64,000 nt of DNA from Piscinibacter sp. (lineage in GTDB: Bacteria; Pseudomonadota; Gammaproteobacteria; Burkholderiales; Burkholderiaceae_C), in NCBI GenBank assembly GCA_016706565.1, contig JADJJI010000003.1:372001-436000 (forward strand), written 5' to 3'. The notes under the pieces are model-generated. The model made no database searches. It was given only the letters and a program-made list of their open reading frames with translations, and was not told the origin of the DNA. A program made the translations under genes and the position numbers. Shown piece after piece: positions 11,458 through 22,305 of this stretch (position 1 is its first letter; the number at the start of each line of letters is the position of its first letter).

Positions 11458-12132
11458 ATGAAGCTGCTGCTGATCGAAGACAACCCCGCGATGCAGACCA
11501 CGCTGCAGCGCTCGTTCCAGCGCCGCGGCATCCAGGTCGTGCCCTGCACCGACGGCGCGCGCGCACTCGACCGCTGGCGCGCCAGCGTGCCCGACGTGGT
11601 GCTGCTCGACCTCAGCCTGCCCGGCCTGGACGGCCTGCAGGTGCTCACGCAGGCGCGCACCGAGGGCCTGAACACGCCGGTGCTCATCCTCACCGCGCGG
11701 GGCACCGTGGGCGACCGCATCCTCGGCCTGAACAGCGGCGCCGACGACTACCTGCCCAAGCCCTTCGACCTCGACGAGCTGGAGGCACGCATCCGCGCGC
11801 TGGCGCGCCGCCGCGAGCTGCCCGGCGCGACCGAAACCGCAGCACCGGCATTCGCCGGCCTGAGCGTCGACGGCCTCAGCGGCGCCATCTGCCTGAACGG
11901 CGCGCCGATGGAGCTCACGCCGCGCGAGGCGGCGATGCTGCGCGCCCTGCTCGCCCGCCCCGGCCAGGCGCTGGCCAAGGAGCGCCTCGTCGAGGTGGTG
12001 TTCCCGGGCGAGGCAGTGCAGGCCGATGCGATCGAGGTGGTGGCCTACCGGCTGCGCAAGCGCCTGGCCGCCACCGGCGCGCAGCTGGTGACGCTGCGCG
12101 GCCTGGGCTACCTGCTGAAGGCCGCGGCGTGA
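11458..12132 (+). CDS. tctD: OmpR-family response regulator TctD
   Basis: This 224-residue regulator has a receiver domain with phosphoacceptor Asp51 (VVLLDLSLPG) and a C-terminal winged helix (MELTPREAAML, VEVVAYRLRKRL, LRGLGYLL). The ATG at 11458 is chosen because the receiver begins immediately (MKLLLIEDN); the frame stays open upstream but that stretch is not protein-like. It overlaps the following kinase by four bases (GTGA). Divergent tctCBA is its likely target, as in known TctDE systems. Confidence 0.92.
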   Translation: MKLLLIEDNPAMQTTLQRSFQRRGIQVVPCTDGARALDRWRASVPDVVLLDLSLPGLDGLQVLTQARTEGLNTPVLILTARGTVGDRILGLNSGADDYLPKPFDLDELEARIRALARRRELPGATETAAPAFAGLSVDGLSGAICLNGAPMELTPREAAMLRALLARPGQALAKERLVEVVFPGEAVQADAIEVVAYRLRKRLAATGAQLVTLRGLGYLLKAAA

Positions 12133-13540
12133 GGCTGGGGCAACTCTCGCTGCGCAGCCAGCTGCTGCTGGGCATCCTGCTGCCGGTGCTGCTGGGGGTG
12201 CTGGCCAACACCGTCAGCCTGTACCGCCAGGCGTTGCGCGCGGCCGATACGGCCTACGACCGCACGCTGCTGGCCAGCGCCAAGTCGATCGGCGAGCAGC
12301 TCGAGGTCAGCGGCGCCGGCGACGCGGCGCGCGTGCGAGCCACCGTGCCCTACTCCGCGCTCGAAGCCTTCGAGGCCGACAACCGCAGCCGCATGTTCTT
12401 CAAGGTCAGCGGCTTCCAGGGCGAGATGGTGTCGGGCTTCGAGGACCTGCCGGCCTGGCGCGGCAAGTTGCCCGACAAGGGCCCGTATGCGGCGCTGGTC
12501 GACTTCTACGACGACGTCTACCGCGAGCAGCCGGTGCGCGTGGCCGTTCTGCTGCAGCCGGTGGCCAGCGTCGAGGGGCGCGGCGTCGCCACCGTGCAGG
12601 TGGCCGAGACGCTCGAGCTGCGCCAGACGCTGGCGCGCCAGATCCTCGTCGACACGCTGTGGCGGCAGGCGGCGCTGCTGGCCGTGCTGGTCGGCGTGGT
12701 GCTGTGGGTGGTGCAACGCGCGACAAGGCCGGTGCGCGAACTCAGCGCGCAGCTGCGTGGCCGCGCCGAGAACGACCTGTCGCCGATCGCCGCCGCCGAT
12801 GCGCCGCGCGAGCTGCAGCCGCTGGTCGACGCCACCAACCAGGTGATGGGCCGCCTGGCCCACCTGCTGGCGCACCAGAAGCGCTTCGTGCGTGACACCG
12901 CGCACCAGCTGCGCACGCCGCTGGCGGTGCTGAAGACGCAGCTGCAGTCGGCGCTGCGTGGCGACGTCGAGCCGGTGCAGGCGCTGCACGAGATCAACCA
13001 CACGGTGGACCGCGCCACGCAGCTGGCCAATCAGATGCTGGCGCTGGCCAAGGTCGAGCAGCTGCGCCAGCAAGGTGATGCGCCAGTGCTGGACTGGGCG
13101 GAGATCGCCCGCGCGGTGGCACTCGACCTGGGCGCGCTGATCGCGCAGCGCCAGCTCGACTTCGAGATCGCCACCGTGCCCGCGCCCGTGCGCGGCCACG
13201 AATGGGCGCTGCGCGAACTCACGCGCAACCTGCTGCACAACGCCATCAAGCTGTGCCGCGAAGGCGGCACGCTGGGCATGCAACTGGTCAGCGACGGCCG
13301 CACCGCAGCGCTGACCATTGCCGACAGTGGCCCGGGCCTCGCGCCCGAGCTGCGCGAGCGGTTGTTCCAGCCCTTCGCCGCCGGCGAGCGCGGCGGCGGC
13401 TCGGGGCTGGGCCTGGCGATCTGCCACGAGATCGTCGGCTCGCTGGGCGGCAGCCTGTCGCTGGACAACCGGCTCGCCGGCGGACGCGTCGTCGGGCTGG
13501 ACGCGACGGTGCGCGTACCCTTGGCAGACAATCCGACCCG

Positions 13541-13544
<4 letters not shown>
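12129..13544 (+). CDS. tctE: sensor histidine kinase TctE
   Basis: Inner-membrane histidine kinase partner of TctD, 471 residues from a GTG start that overlaps the tctD stop. It has an N-terminal membrane helix (LLLGILLPVLLGVLAN), a periplasmic sensor region to about residue 175, a second helix (ALLAVLVGVVLWVV), a HAMP-like linker, HisKA with phosphoacceptor His259 (DTAHQLRTPLAVL), and ATPase motifs NLLHNAIKLC, IADSGPGL and GSGLGLAI. Its stop overlaps hslR by four bases. It probably senses extracytoplasmic carboxylate. Confidence 0.92.
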
Positions 13545-13978
<434 letters not shown>

Positions 13979-13988
13979 CGGACCCGCC

Positions 13989-14987
13989 TCAGCCCTGCTC
14001 CCAGAGGTCGCCCGCGGCCAGCCCGGCCGGCGCCCGCAGGCGATCCTTCGCAGCCGGGTCGCCGAGCAGGTGCCAGCGCCACCAGTCCGCGGAGACTGCC
14101 GCCACCACTCGCTGGTGCTGCTCCTGCAGCGCGGCGGCCTGGGGCCCACGACGCAGGCGGCGACCGCCCTCGCGCGACTCGGCCAGGCCAGTGCCACCGC
14201 CGAAAGTCATGTGGTCCGCCCCGGCCAGTACCAGCTGCGCCTTCTGGCCCGCTGGCAGGCCGCGGTAGACGGCGCGGCGCGCCGCGTTGCTGGCATCGCC
14301 GACGATCATCGCGTCGTCGTCGGTGCCGGTGATGGCCAGGAACGGCCTGGCGATCGCGCCGAAGCGTGCGGTCGTGGCGGCATCGTCGAGGCCGTCGCGC
14401 TCGCTGAAGCCCGGGCTGAAGGCGATGAAGGCGCGCGGGCGGGCGTCGGCGATGCGTGCTGCGGCCGCCGAGCGCGCGGCCCGCGAAGGCCGCTCGCCAG
14501 CCACTGCCTGAGTGAGCCGGGCGCCGAAAGAGTGACCCGAGAAGCCGATCGCTCCGGCCCGAATTCGAGCCCAGGTGCCCCCGGCGGCCTGGCGGCGCAG
14601 AAGTTCGTCGATGGCGAAATGGGCGTCGGCGATGCGCGCCAGGTACTGCTCCGCCCCGGCCGCCTGGCGGGCGCCGCGCAGCCCCGACTGCCAGATGCTG
14701 CTGTCGCTGCCCGGGTGTTGCAGGTGCAGCACGGCCAGCCCCGCGGCCTGCCAGGCCTCGCCCCAGACGGCTCCCCCGGCCCGGCTGCCGCCCAGACCGT
14801 GGGAATGGATCACGATGCCGCAGGGCGTGTCGCCGGCCGGCCAGCGCAGGCGCACCGGCAGTTCGCGCTGGCGATCCGTGTCCAGCCAGGTCGCATCTTC
14901 GAACGCAGGGAGCGGCGCAGCCCAGGCACATGCTGCCCAGGCGGGCGCCAAGCTGGCGGCAAGCAGGTCACGGCGCTTCATGGCCAC
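13989..14987 (-). CDS. exported alpha/beta hydrolase (dienelactone hydrolase/acetylhydrolase-like)
   Basis: A 332-residue serine hydrolase. The N-terminus MKRRDLLAASLAPAWAACAW resembles a Tat-type signal peptide (RRDLL), so it is probably periplasmic. The nucleophile elbow is GFSGHSFGA; the oxyanion region is IVIHSHGLGG; a late GADHMTFGG can supply the catalytic His. ATG codons at 14987 and 14981 are both possible, the second giving MKRRD. The substrate is unknown; the fold family includes esterases and acetylhydrolases. It is divergent from grpE. Confidence 0.75.
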   Translation of the reverse strand: MAMKRRDLLAASLAPAWAACAWAAPLPAFEDATWLDTDRQRELPVRLRWPAGDTPCGIVIHSHGLGGSRAGGAVWGEAWQAAGLAVLHLQHPGSDSSIWQSGLRGARQAAGAEQYLARIADAHFAIDELLRRQAAGGTWARIRAGAIGFSGHSFGARLTQAVAGERPSRAARSAAAARIADARPRAFIAFSPGFSERDGLDDAATTARFGAIARPFLAITGTDDDAMIVGDASNAARRAVYRGLPAGQKAQLVLAGADHMTFGGGTGLAESREGGRRLRRGPQAAALQEQHQRVVAAVSADWWRWHLLGDPAAKDRLRAPAGLAAGDLWEQG

Positions 14988-15018
14988 GGATTCTGGCCCG
15001 ATTTCCGCGATAAGCCCT

Positions 15019-15042
15019 CTTGAAAACGCGGCTTACGCCCCA
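15019..15042 (+). promoter_or_regulatory. sigma-32-type heat-shock promoter of grpE
   Basis: CTTGAAA (15019-15025) is an exact match to the sigma-32 -35 element. A 12-base spacer leads to CCCCA (15038-15042), matching the start of the CCCCAT-T -10 element. It sits 31 bases upstream of the grpE ATG. Confidence 0.75.
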
Positions 15043-15073
15043 AGGTCGTCGGCTGCACCCTTTCTGACCCGTC

Positions 15074-15592
15074 ATGTCGAACCACGAACAAGCTCCCCAG
15101 ACCCCCGAAGCCGCCGAGCCGGTAACGCAGGCGCTCGACCTGCCGTCGCAGTTCGCGGAACTGCAGGCCAAGCATGCCGAAATGTCGGATGCCTATCTGC
15201 GCGCCAAGGCCGAGGCCGAGAACACCCGCCGCCGCGCCGAGGAAGAGATGTCGAAGGCGCGCAAGTACGCCATCGAAAGCTTCGCCGAGAGCCTGGTGCC
15301 GGTGAAGGACAGCCTGGAGGCAGCCATCGCCATCCAGGCGGCCACCAACGAGCAGCTGCTCGAAGGCGTGCACGCCACGCTGCGCCAGCTCAGCGCCGCA
15401 CTGGAGCGCAACAAGGTGGTCGAGCTCAACCCGGCGGCCGGCAGCAAGTTCGACCCGCACCAGCACCAGGCCATCAGCATGGTGCCGGCCGAGCAGGAGG
15501 CGAACACCGTGGTCGCCGTGCTGCAGAAGGGCTACCTGATCGCCGAGCGCGTTCTGCGCCCCGCGCTGGTCACCGTGGCCGCGCCGAAGTGA
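15074..15592 (+). CDS. grpE: nucleotide exchange factor GrpE
   Basis: GrpE releases ADP from DnaK during the chaperone cycle. The 172-residue protein has an acidic N-terminus, a long coiled-coil start ([18 protein letters not shown]) and the C-terminal beta domain ([32 protein letters not shown]). It is first in grpE-dnaK-dnaJ, directly behind a sigma-32-type promoter. No hrcA or CIRCE-like repeat is seen before it. Confidence 0.96.
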   Translation: MSNHEQAPQTPEAAEPVTQALDLPSQFAELQAKHAEMSDAYLRAKAEAENTRRRAEEEMSKARKYAIESFAESLVPVKDSLEAAIAIQAATNEQLLEGVHATLRQLSAALERNKVVELNPAAGSKFDPHQHQAISMVPAEQEANTVVAVLQKGYLIAERVLRPALVTVAAPK

Positions 15593-15614
15593 CGAACTCC
15601 ACAGGCTGTTCGCC

Positions 15615-15640
15615 CTTGAAATAGCCTCAGTTATCCACAA
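15615..15640 (+). promoter_or_regulatory. possible sigma-32 promoter of dnaK
   Basis: CTTGAAA (15615-15621) in the grpE-dnaK gap is a perfect -35 element, but the -10 region 11-12 bases on (TATCCACAA) fits CCCCAT-T poorly. It would give dnaK its own start 38 bases before the ATG. Confidence 0.45.
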
Positions 15641-15678
15641 CTCGAAGACAACCGGAACCCGTTCTCAGGAGCACCCAC

Positions 15679-17613
<1,935 letters not shown>

Positions 17614-17625
17614 CGCTATCCCGGA

Positions 17626-17642
17626 CGGCCCCATCGGGGCCG
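17626..17642 (+). repeat. hairpin just after dnaK
   Basis: CGGCCCC-ATC-GGGGCCG forms a perfect 7-bp stem 12 bases after the dnaK stop. It has no T-run, so it is more likely an mRNA 3' stabiliser or weak pause than a full terminator. Confidence 0.5.
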
Positions 17643-17653
17643 CCGTGATACCT

Positions 17654-17698
17654 CGCCGCGTTCGACGTGACAGGCCGCGCCTGCACGTCAACGCGGCG
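17654..17698 (+). repeat. long inverted repeat between dnaK and dnaJ
   Basis: Left arm 17654-17669 pairs with right arm 17684-17698 with a single bulge, and the loop (CAGGC-CGC-GCCTG) pairs with itself, giving one almost continuous stem of about 20 bp. It ends 29 bases before the dnaJ ATG. A processing or attenuation site that sets the DnaK:DnaJ ratio is plausible. Confidence 0.6.
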
Positions 17699-17727
17699 GT
17701 CCCACTTCTGACGCACTGAGAAACTGC

Positions 17728-18891
17728 ATGGCAAAGCGCGACTATTACGAGATCCTCGGCGTGGCGAAGAACGCCTCCGAGGACGACATCAAGAAGGCCT
17801 ACCGCAAGCTGGCCATGAAGCACCACCCTGACCGCAACCAGGGTGAAGGCGAAGATGCCAAGAAGGCCGAAGAGAAGTTCAAGGAGGCCAAGGAAGCCTA
17901 CGAGATGCTCTCGGATGCGCAGAAGCGCGCTGCCTACGACCAGTACGGCCATGCCGGCGTCGACCCCAACATGGGCGGCGGCGGGTTCCGCCCGGGCGGC
18001 CCGGGCGCCGACGGCTTCGGCGGCTTTGCCGAGGCGTTCGGCGACATCTTCGGCGACATCTTCGGCGGCCAGGGCGGCCCGCGCCGCGGCGGTGGCGGGC
18101 AGCAGGTGTTCCGCGGCAGCGACCTCAGCTACGCGATGGAAATCACGCTCGAGGAAGCCGCCCACGGCAAGGAGACGCAGATCCGCATCCCGAGCTGGGA
18201 GAGCTGCGAAACCTGTCACGGCACCGGCGCCAAGCCCGGCACCAGCCCGAAGACCTGCAGCACCTGCAATGGCGCAGGCACGGTGCACATGCGCCAGGGC
18301 TTCTTCAGCATCCAGCAGTCCTGCCCGCACTGCCACGGCACCGGCAAGATCATCCCCGACCCCTGCATGACCTGCAGCGGCCAGGGCAAGATCAAGAAGA
18401 ACAAGACGCTGGAAGTGAAGATCCCGGCAGGCATCGGCGAAGGCATGCGCATCCGCTCCAGCGGCAATGGCGAGCCGGGCACCAACGGCGGCCCGCCGGG
18501 CGACCTGTACATCGAGATCCGTGTCAAACAGCACGACATCTTCGAGCGCGACGGCGACGACCTGCACTGCACCGTGCCGGTGGGCCTGACCACGGCGGCG
18601 CTGGGCGGCGGCATCGAGGTGCCCACGCTCAGCGGCAAGGCCGAGATCGAGCTGCCCGAGGGCACGCAGCACGGCAAGACCTTCCGCCTGCGCGGCAAGG
18701 GCATCAAGGGCGTGCGTTCCAGCTACCCGGGCGATCTGTACTGCCATGTGGCGGTGGAAACGCCGATCAAGCTCACCGAGCACCAGCGCAAGCTGCTGAA
18801 GGATCTGGACGAATCCTTCCGCAAGGGCGGCGACAAACATTCGCCCAACGCCAAGAGCTGGACGGACCGGGTGCGCGACCTGTTCAAGTAA
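17728..18891 (+). CDS. dnaJ: co-chaperone DnaJ (Hsp40)
   Basis: DnaJ delivers substrates to DnaK and triggers its ATPase. The 387-residue type I protein has the J domain with HPD (KHHPDRNQ), a Gly/Phe-rich region ([17 protein letters not shown]), four CxxCxGxG zinc repeats ([32 protein letters not shown]) and the C-terminal substrate domains. It is downstream of dnaK across a hairpin-rich gap. Confidence 0.97.
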   Translation: MAKRDYYEILGVAKNASEDDIKKAYRKLAMKHHPDRNQGEGEDAKKAEEKFKEAKEAYEMLSDAQKRAAYDQYGHAGVDPNMGGGGFRPGGPGADGFGGFAEAFGDIFGDIFGGQGGPRRGGGGQQVFRGSDLSYAMEITLEEAAHGKETQIRIPSWESCETCHGTGAKPGTSPKTCSTCNGAGTVHMRQGFFSIQQSCPHCHGTGKIIPDPCMTCSGQGKIKKNKTLEVKIPAGIGEGMRIRSSGNGEPGTNGGPPGDLYIEIRVKQHDIFERDGDDLHCTVPVGLTTAALGGGIEVPTLSGKAEIELPEGTQHGKTFRLRGKGIKGVRSSYPGDLYCHVAVETPIKLTEHQRKLLKDLDESFRKGGDKHSPNAKSWTDRVRDLFK

Positions 18892-18911
18892 CCGGGGCAG
18901 CGTGCCGATAA

Positions 18912-18941
18912 GAAGGCTTTCCGACCTCGTCTGAAGCCTTC
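18912..18941 (+). repeat. 5' leader hairpin abutting the receiver-TPR gene
   Basis: GAAGGCTT (18912-18919) and AAGCCTTC (18934-18941) are a perfect 8-bp inverted repeat around a 14-base loop, ending on the base before the ATG. The only Shine-Dalgarno-like sequence (GAAG) is inside the right arm, so folding could mask the start. Confidence 0.5.
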
Positions 18942-20573
18942 ATGGCACGTCTGCTGTACCCCGATATCGGCGACTGCCGCGCCCTCGTCATCGATGGCAA
19001 CATGACTTCGCGGAGCATCCTCAGTTCGATGCTGCGCGACATGGGCGTGGGCCACGTCGCGCACGCCAGCCGTGCCGCCGACGCGCGCCGCATTCTCGAA
19101 GGCCGCACCTTCGACGTGGTGCTGTGCGACTACCACTTCGACCACTCGCCGATGTCCGGGCAGGACCTGCTGGACGACCTGCGACGCTCGCAGCTGCTGC
19201 CCTACTCCACCGTGTTCGTGATGGTCACCGGCGAGGCCGGCTACACGCATGTCGCCGAGGCCGCCGAGGCGGCGCTCGACAGCTACCTGCTCAAGCCCCA
19301 CACCGCCAGCGCCCTGGAGCAGCGGGTGCTGCAGGCGCGTCACCGCAAGAAGGTGCTCGGCCCGATCTTCGAGGCGATCGCCGAAGAGGACTTCGAGACC
19401 GCGGCCCAGCTGTGCCAGGACCGTTTCGAGCAACGCGGCGAGTACTGGCTGTACGCCGCCCGCGTGGGCGCCGAGCTCTGGGTGCGATTGAACCAGCTCG
19501 ACAAGGCGCGATACCTCTACGAAGCCGTCCGCGAAGCGCGCGCCGCACCCTGGGCCAAGCTGGGCATCGCGCGCGTCGAGCTCGAATCGGGCCAGCTGCA
19601 GCAGGCCACGCGCACGCTGGAAAGCCTGATCGGCGAGCAGCCGACCTACGCCGACGCCTACGACGTGATGGGCCGCGTGCAGGTCGAACAAGGCGACATG
19701 ACGGCGGCGCTGGAGACCTACCGCACGGCCACCGAACTCACGCCCGCGAGCATCAGCCGCCTGCAGAAGCAAGGCATGCTGGCCTTTTACATGGGCGAGG
19801 CTGCCGAGGCGACCGATGCCCTGGAGCGCACGGTGCGCATCGGCATCAGCTCGAAGATGTTCGATTGCCAGTCGCTCGTTCTGCTGGTGCTGCTGCACCA
19901 CGACACGCGCGACACCAAGGCCTTCATGCGGGCCTGCAGCCACATCGAGCGCGCCGCCGAGAAACGCCCGGAAAGTGCCCGCCTGCGCCGCTTCCTCGAG
20001 ACTGCACGCATCCTGCAGGCGCTGGTCGAGCGCCAGGTCGGCAACGCCATGCGCGCGGCCACCACGCTGGCCGCACAGATCCGCGATGAGGACTTCGACT
20101 TCGAGGCGGCCGCCAACCTGCTGGCCGCACTCTCGCGCATGAGCGGCACCGAGATCCAGCTGCCCGAGGCCGACAGCTGGGTGATGGACCTGGCACGTCG
20201 CTTCTGCGCCTCGAAGGCTTCGACCGACATGCTGAGCATGGCCTGTGCGCCGCATCCGCCCTTCGAGGCGATCGTGCGCGCTGCGCACCAGACCATCACC
20301 ACCGCCGCCGAGAAGGCCATGACGAACAGCCTGAACGGCGCGCACGAGGCCACCGTGCGCTCGCTGCTCGAGCTCGGCGGCTCGACCCTGAACGCCAAGC
20401 TGCTCGACATGGCCGGCCTGGTGCTCAACCGCCACGGCGCCAAGATCGCCGACAGCGCCCAGCTGGGCGATCAGATCGCCGGCCTGCGCCGCCGCTTCTG
20501 CACACGCGGCACCCAGGTCGCCCTGGGTACCAGCGCCGGGCGCTCCTCGGGCGGGCTGACACTGCGCCACTGA
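18942..20573 (+). CDS. response regulator with TPR-repeat output domain
   Basis: A 543-residue soluble protein. The N-terminal receiver (about 12-135) has an acidic pocket residue (Asp18), phosphoacceptor Asp63 (VVLCDYHFD) and Lys118 (YLLKPH). The rest is helical with TPR-type pairs, for example YWLYAARVGAELWVRL, ARYLYEAV and AYDVMGRVQVEQGDMTAAL. There is no DNA-binding or enzymatic output, so signalling is probably through protein-protein contact. No cognate kinase is adjacent. Such receiver-TPR proteins are widespread in beta- and gamma-proteobacteria but poorly understood. Confidence 0.85.
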   Translation: MARLLYPDIGDCRALVIDGNMTSRSILSSMLRDMGVGHVAHASRAADARRILEGRTFDVVLCDYHFDHSPMSGQDLLDDLRRSQLLPYSTVFVMVTGEAGYTHVAEAAEAALDSYLLKPHTASALEQRVLQARHRKKVLGPIFEAIAEEDFETAAQLCQDRFEQRGEYWLYAARVGAELWVRLNQLDKARYLYEAVREARAAPWAKLGIARVELESGQLQQATRTLESLIGEQPTYADAYDVMGRVQVEQGDMTAALETYRTATELTPASISRLQKQGMLAFYMGEAAEATDALERTVRIGISSKMFDCQSLVLLVLLHHDTRDTKAFMRACSHIERAAEKRPESARLRRFLETARILQALVERQVGNAMRAATTLAAQIRDEDFDFEAAANLLAALSRMSGTEIQLPEADSWVMDLARRFCASKASTDMLSMACAPHPPFEAIVRAAHQTITTAAEKAMTNSLNGAHEATVRSLLELGGSTLNAKLLDMAGLVLNRHGAKIADSAQLGDQIAGLRRRFCTRGTQVALGTSAGRSSGGLTLRH

Positions 20574-20598
20574 AGCGCCAGCACCGACCGCGAACTGC

Positions 20599-20616
20599 CG
20601 TTACCCGCCCTTAACG
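20599..20616. promoter_or_regulatory. palindrome upstream of the phosphoethanolamine transferase
   Basis: CGTTA (20599-20603) and TAACG (20612-20616) form an inverted repeat with an 8-base spacer, and TTA recurs with a 10-base period. It lies 24 bases before the transferase start, placed like an operator. The binding factor is unknown. Confidence 0.3.
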
Positions 20617-20640
20617 CCGGGGCAAGGCGGGGGCCCGACA

Positions 20641-22296
20641 ATGCGGTGCATGTCCAGACCGATGTCCTTTGCGTCGCGCGAGTGGAATCCGCTGACGCTG
20701 GCCCTGATCACCAGCCTGTGGGTCGCGGCCTTCGCCAACTGGCCGCTGTGGCGGGCCCTGCTCGCGCTGCCGGAGAACGCGAGCCCGCGCGGCGCGTTGT
20801 TCATCGCTGGCTTCGGCGCGATGATCGCGTCGCTGACCTTCGTGCTGCTGTGCGTGGCCGCCTGGCGCCGCGCCATCAAGCCGGCGGCTGCGCTCTTCCT
20901 CGTGCCGGCGGCCGCCGGTGCGCACTTCATGGGCACCTACGGCGTCGTCATCGACCCGACCATGATGGTCAACGTGCTGCAGACCAATGCGACCGAGACG
21001 CGCGACCTGATCAGCCTGCGCCTGGTGGCGAGCTTGCTGCTCATCGCGGCCCTGCCGATCGCCCTGATGTGGCGGCTGCCGGTGCGTCGCCTGACCGTCG
21101 TCGCGCAGCTCTCGCGCAACCTGGGTGCGATGCTCGCCGGCATCGCGTTGCTGGCGGTGCTGCTGTTCGCGCTGTTCGCCGACCTGTCTGCGACCATGCG
21201 CAACCACAAGTCGATGCGCTACCTGATCAACCCGCTGAACTCGTTCTATGCGCTCGGCTCGCTGGCGCACCAGGCGAACGCGCGGCCCCAGGGGCCGCCG
21301 GAGCAGATCGGCGTGGGTGCGACGCTGGCGCCGCGCGCTGCAGGCGCGCGGCCGCCCCTGATGCTGCTGGTGGTCGGCGAAACGGCGCGCTCCGACCACT
21401 TCTCGCTCAACGGCTACGAGCGGCCGACCAATCCGCAGCTCGCGACCCTGGGCGTGGTGAGCTACCGCGACGTCACGTCCTGCGGCACGAACACGGCGGC
21501 CTCGCTGCCCTGCATGTTCTCGCATCTCGGCCGCGCCGGCTACGAGTCGCGCGAGCGCGACCACGAGAACCTGCTCGACCTCGCGCAGCGCGCTGGCCTC
21601 GCTGTGCTCTGGCTGGACAACCAGTCCGGCTGCAAGGGGCTGTGCGAGCGTGTGCCCAACGCCATGGCCTCGGAGGGCGCTCCTGCCGCCTTGTGCAGCG
21701 ACGGCGAGTGCCTCGACGAAGCCCTGCTGCACGGGTTGGATGCGCGCCTGGCTGCGCTCGACCCGCAGCGCCGCGAGCGTGGCGTGCTGCTGGTGCTGCA
21801 CCAGATGGGCAGCCACGGGCCCGCCTACTGGCGGCGGGCCCCGGCCGATCGCAAGCCCTTCCAGCCCGAGTGCCTGACCAACGTGCTGCAGCAGTGCGAC
21901 CGCCAGGCGCTGGTGAACGCCTACGACAACTCGATCGCCTACACCGACCATGTGCTGGCCCAGTCGATCGCCTGGCTGGGCCGCCAGCTGGCGGCGTTCG
22001 ACCCGCTGCTGCTGTACGTCTCGGACCATGGCGAATCACTGGGCGAGAACGGCCTGTACCTGCACGGCCTGCCCTACGCCGTGGCGCCGCGCGAGCAGGT
22101 GCATGTGCCGATGCTCGTGTGGCTGCCGGCGCAGACCGAGCAGGCGGCCGGGCTGCGCAAGGCCTGCCTGGCCGAGCAGCGCGACCGGCCGATCAGCCAC
22201 GACCACCTGTTCCACACGGTGAGCGGCGTGCTGGGCATTCGCGCCGGCGAGTACCGCGCCGAACTCGACGCCTTCGCCGCCTGCCGGCAGCCCTGA
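20641..22296 (+). CDS. lipid A phosphoethanolamine transferase (EptA-like)
   Basis: EptA-family enzymes add phosphoethanolamine to lipid A in the inner membrane's periplasmic face, lowering surface charge and giving polymyxin tolerance. The 551-residue protein has about five N-terminal hydrophobic helices (residues 15-190) and a sulfatase-like domain with VVGETARSDHFSLNGY, the nucleophile segment SCGTNTAASLPCMFS and the zinc-ligand YVSDHGESLGENG. Alternative ATGs at 20650 and 20662 are possible. Substrate (lipid A versus another glycolipid) is inferred from family. No pmrAB-like pair is adjacent. Confidence 0.85.
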   Translation: MRCMSRPMSFASREWNPLTLALITSLWVAAFANWPLWRALLALPENASPRGALFIAGFGAMIASLTFVLLCVAAWRRAIKPAAALFLVPAAAGAHFMGTYGVVIDPTMMVNVLQTNATETRDLISLRLVASLLLIAALPIALMWRLPVRRLTVVAQLSRNLGAMLAGIALLAVLLFALFADLSATMRNHKSMRYLINPLNSFYALGSLAHQANARPQGPPEQIGVGATLAPRAAGARPPLMLLVVGETARSDHFSLNGYERPTNPQLATLGVVSYRDVTSCGTNTAASLPCMFSHLGRAGYESRERDHENLLDLAQRAGLAVLWLDNQSGCKGLCERVPNAMASEGAPAALCSDGECLDEALLHGLDARLAALDPQRRERGVLLVLHQMGSHGPAYWRRAPADRKPFQPECLTNVLQQCDRQALVNAYDNSIAYTDHVLAQSIAWLGRQLAAFDPLLLYVSDHGESLGENGLYLHGLPYAVAPREQVHVPMLVWLPAQTEQAAGLRKACLAEQRDRPISHDHLFHTVSGVLGIRAGEYRAELDAFAACRQP

Positions 22297-22305
22297 GCGC
22301 AGCGT

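Noticed and set aside
14988-15073. CIRCE/HrcA operator before grpE
   Set aside because: No TTAGCACTC-N9-GAGTGCTAA-like repeat is present; a sigma-32 promoter accounts for the region.
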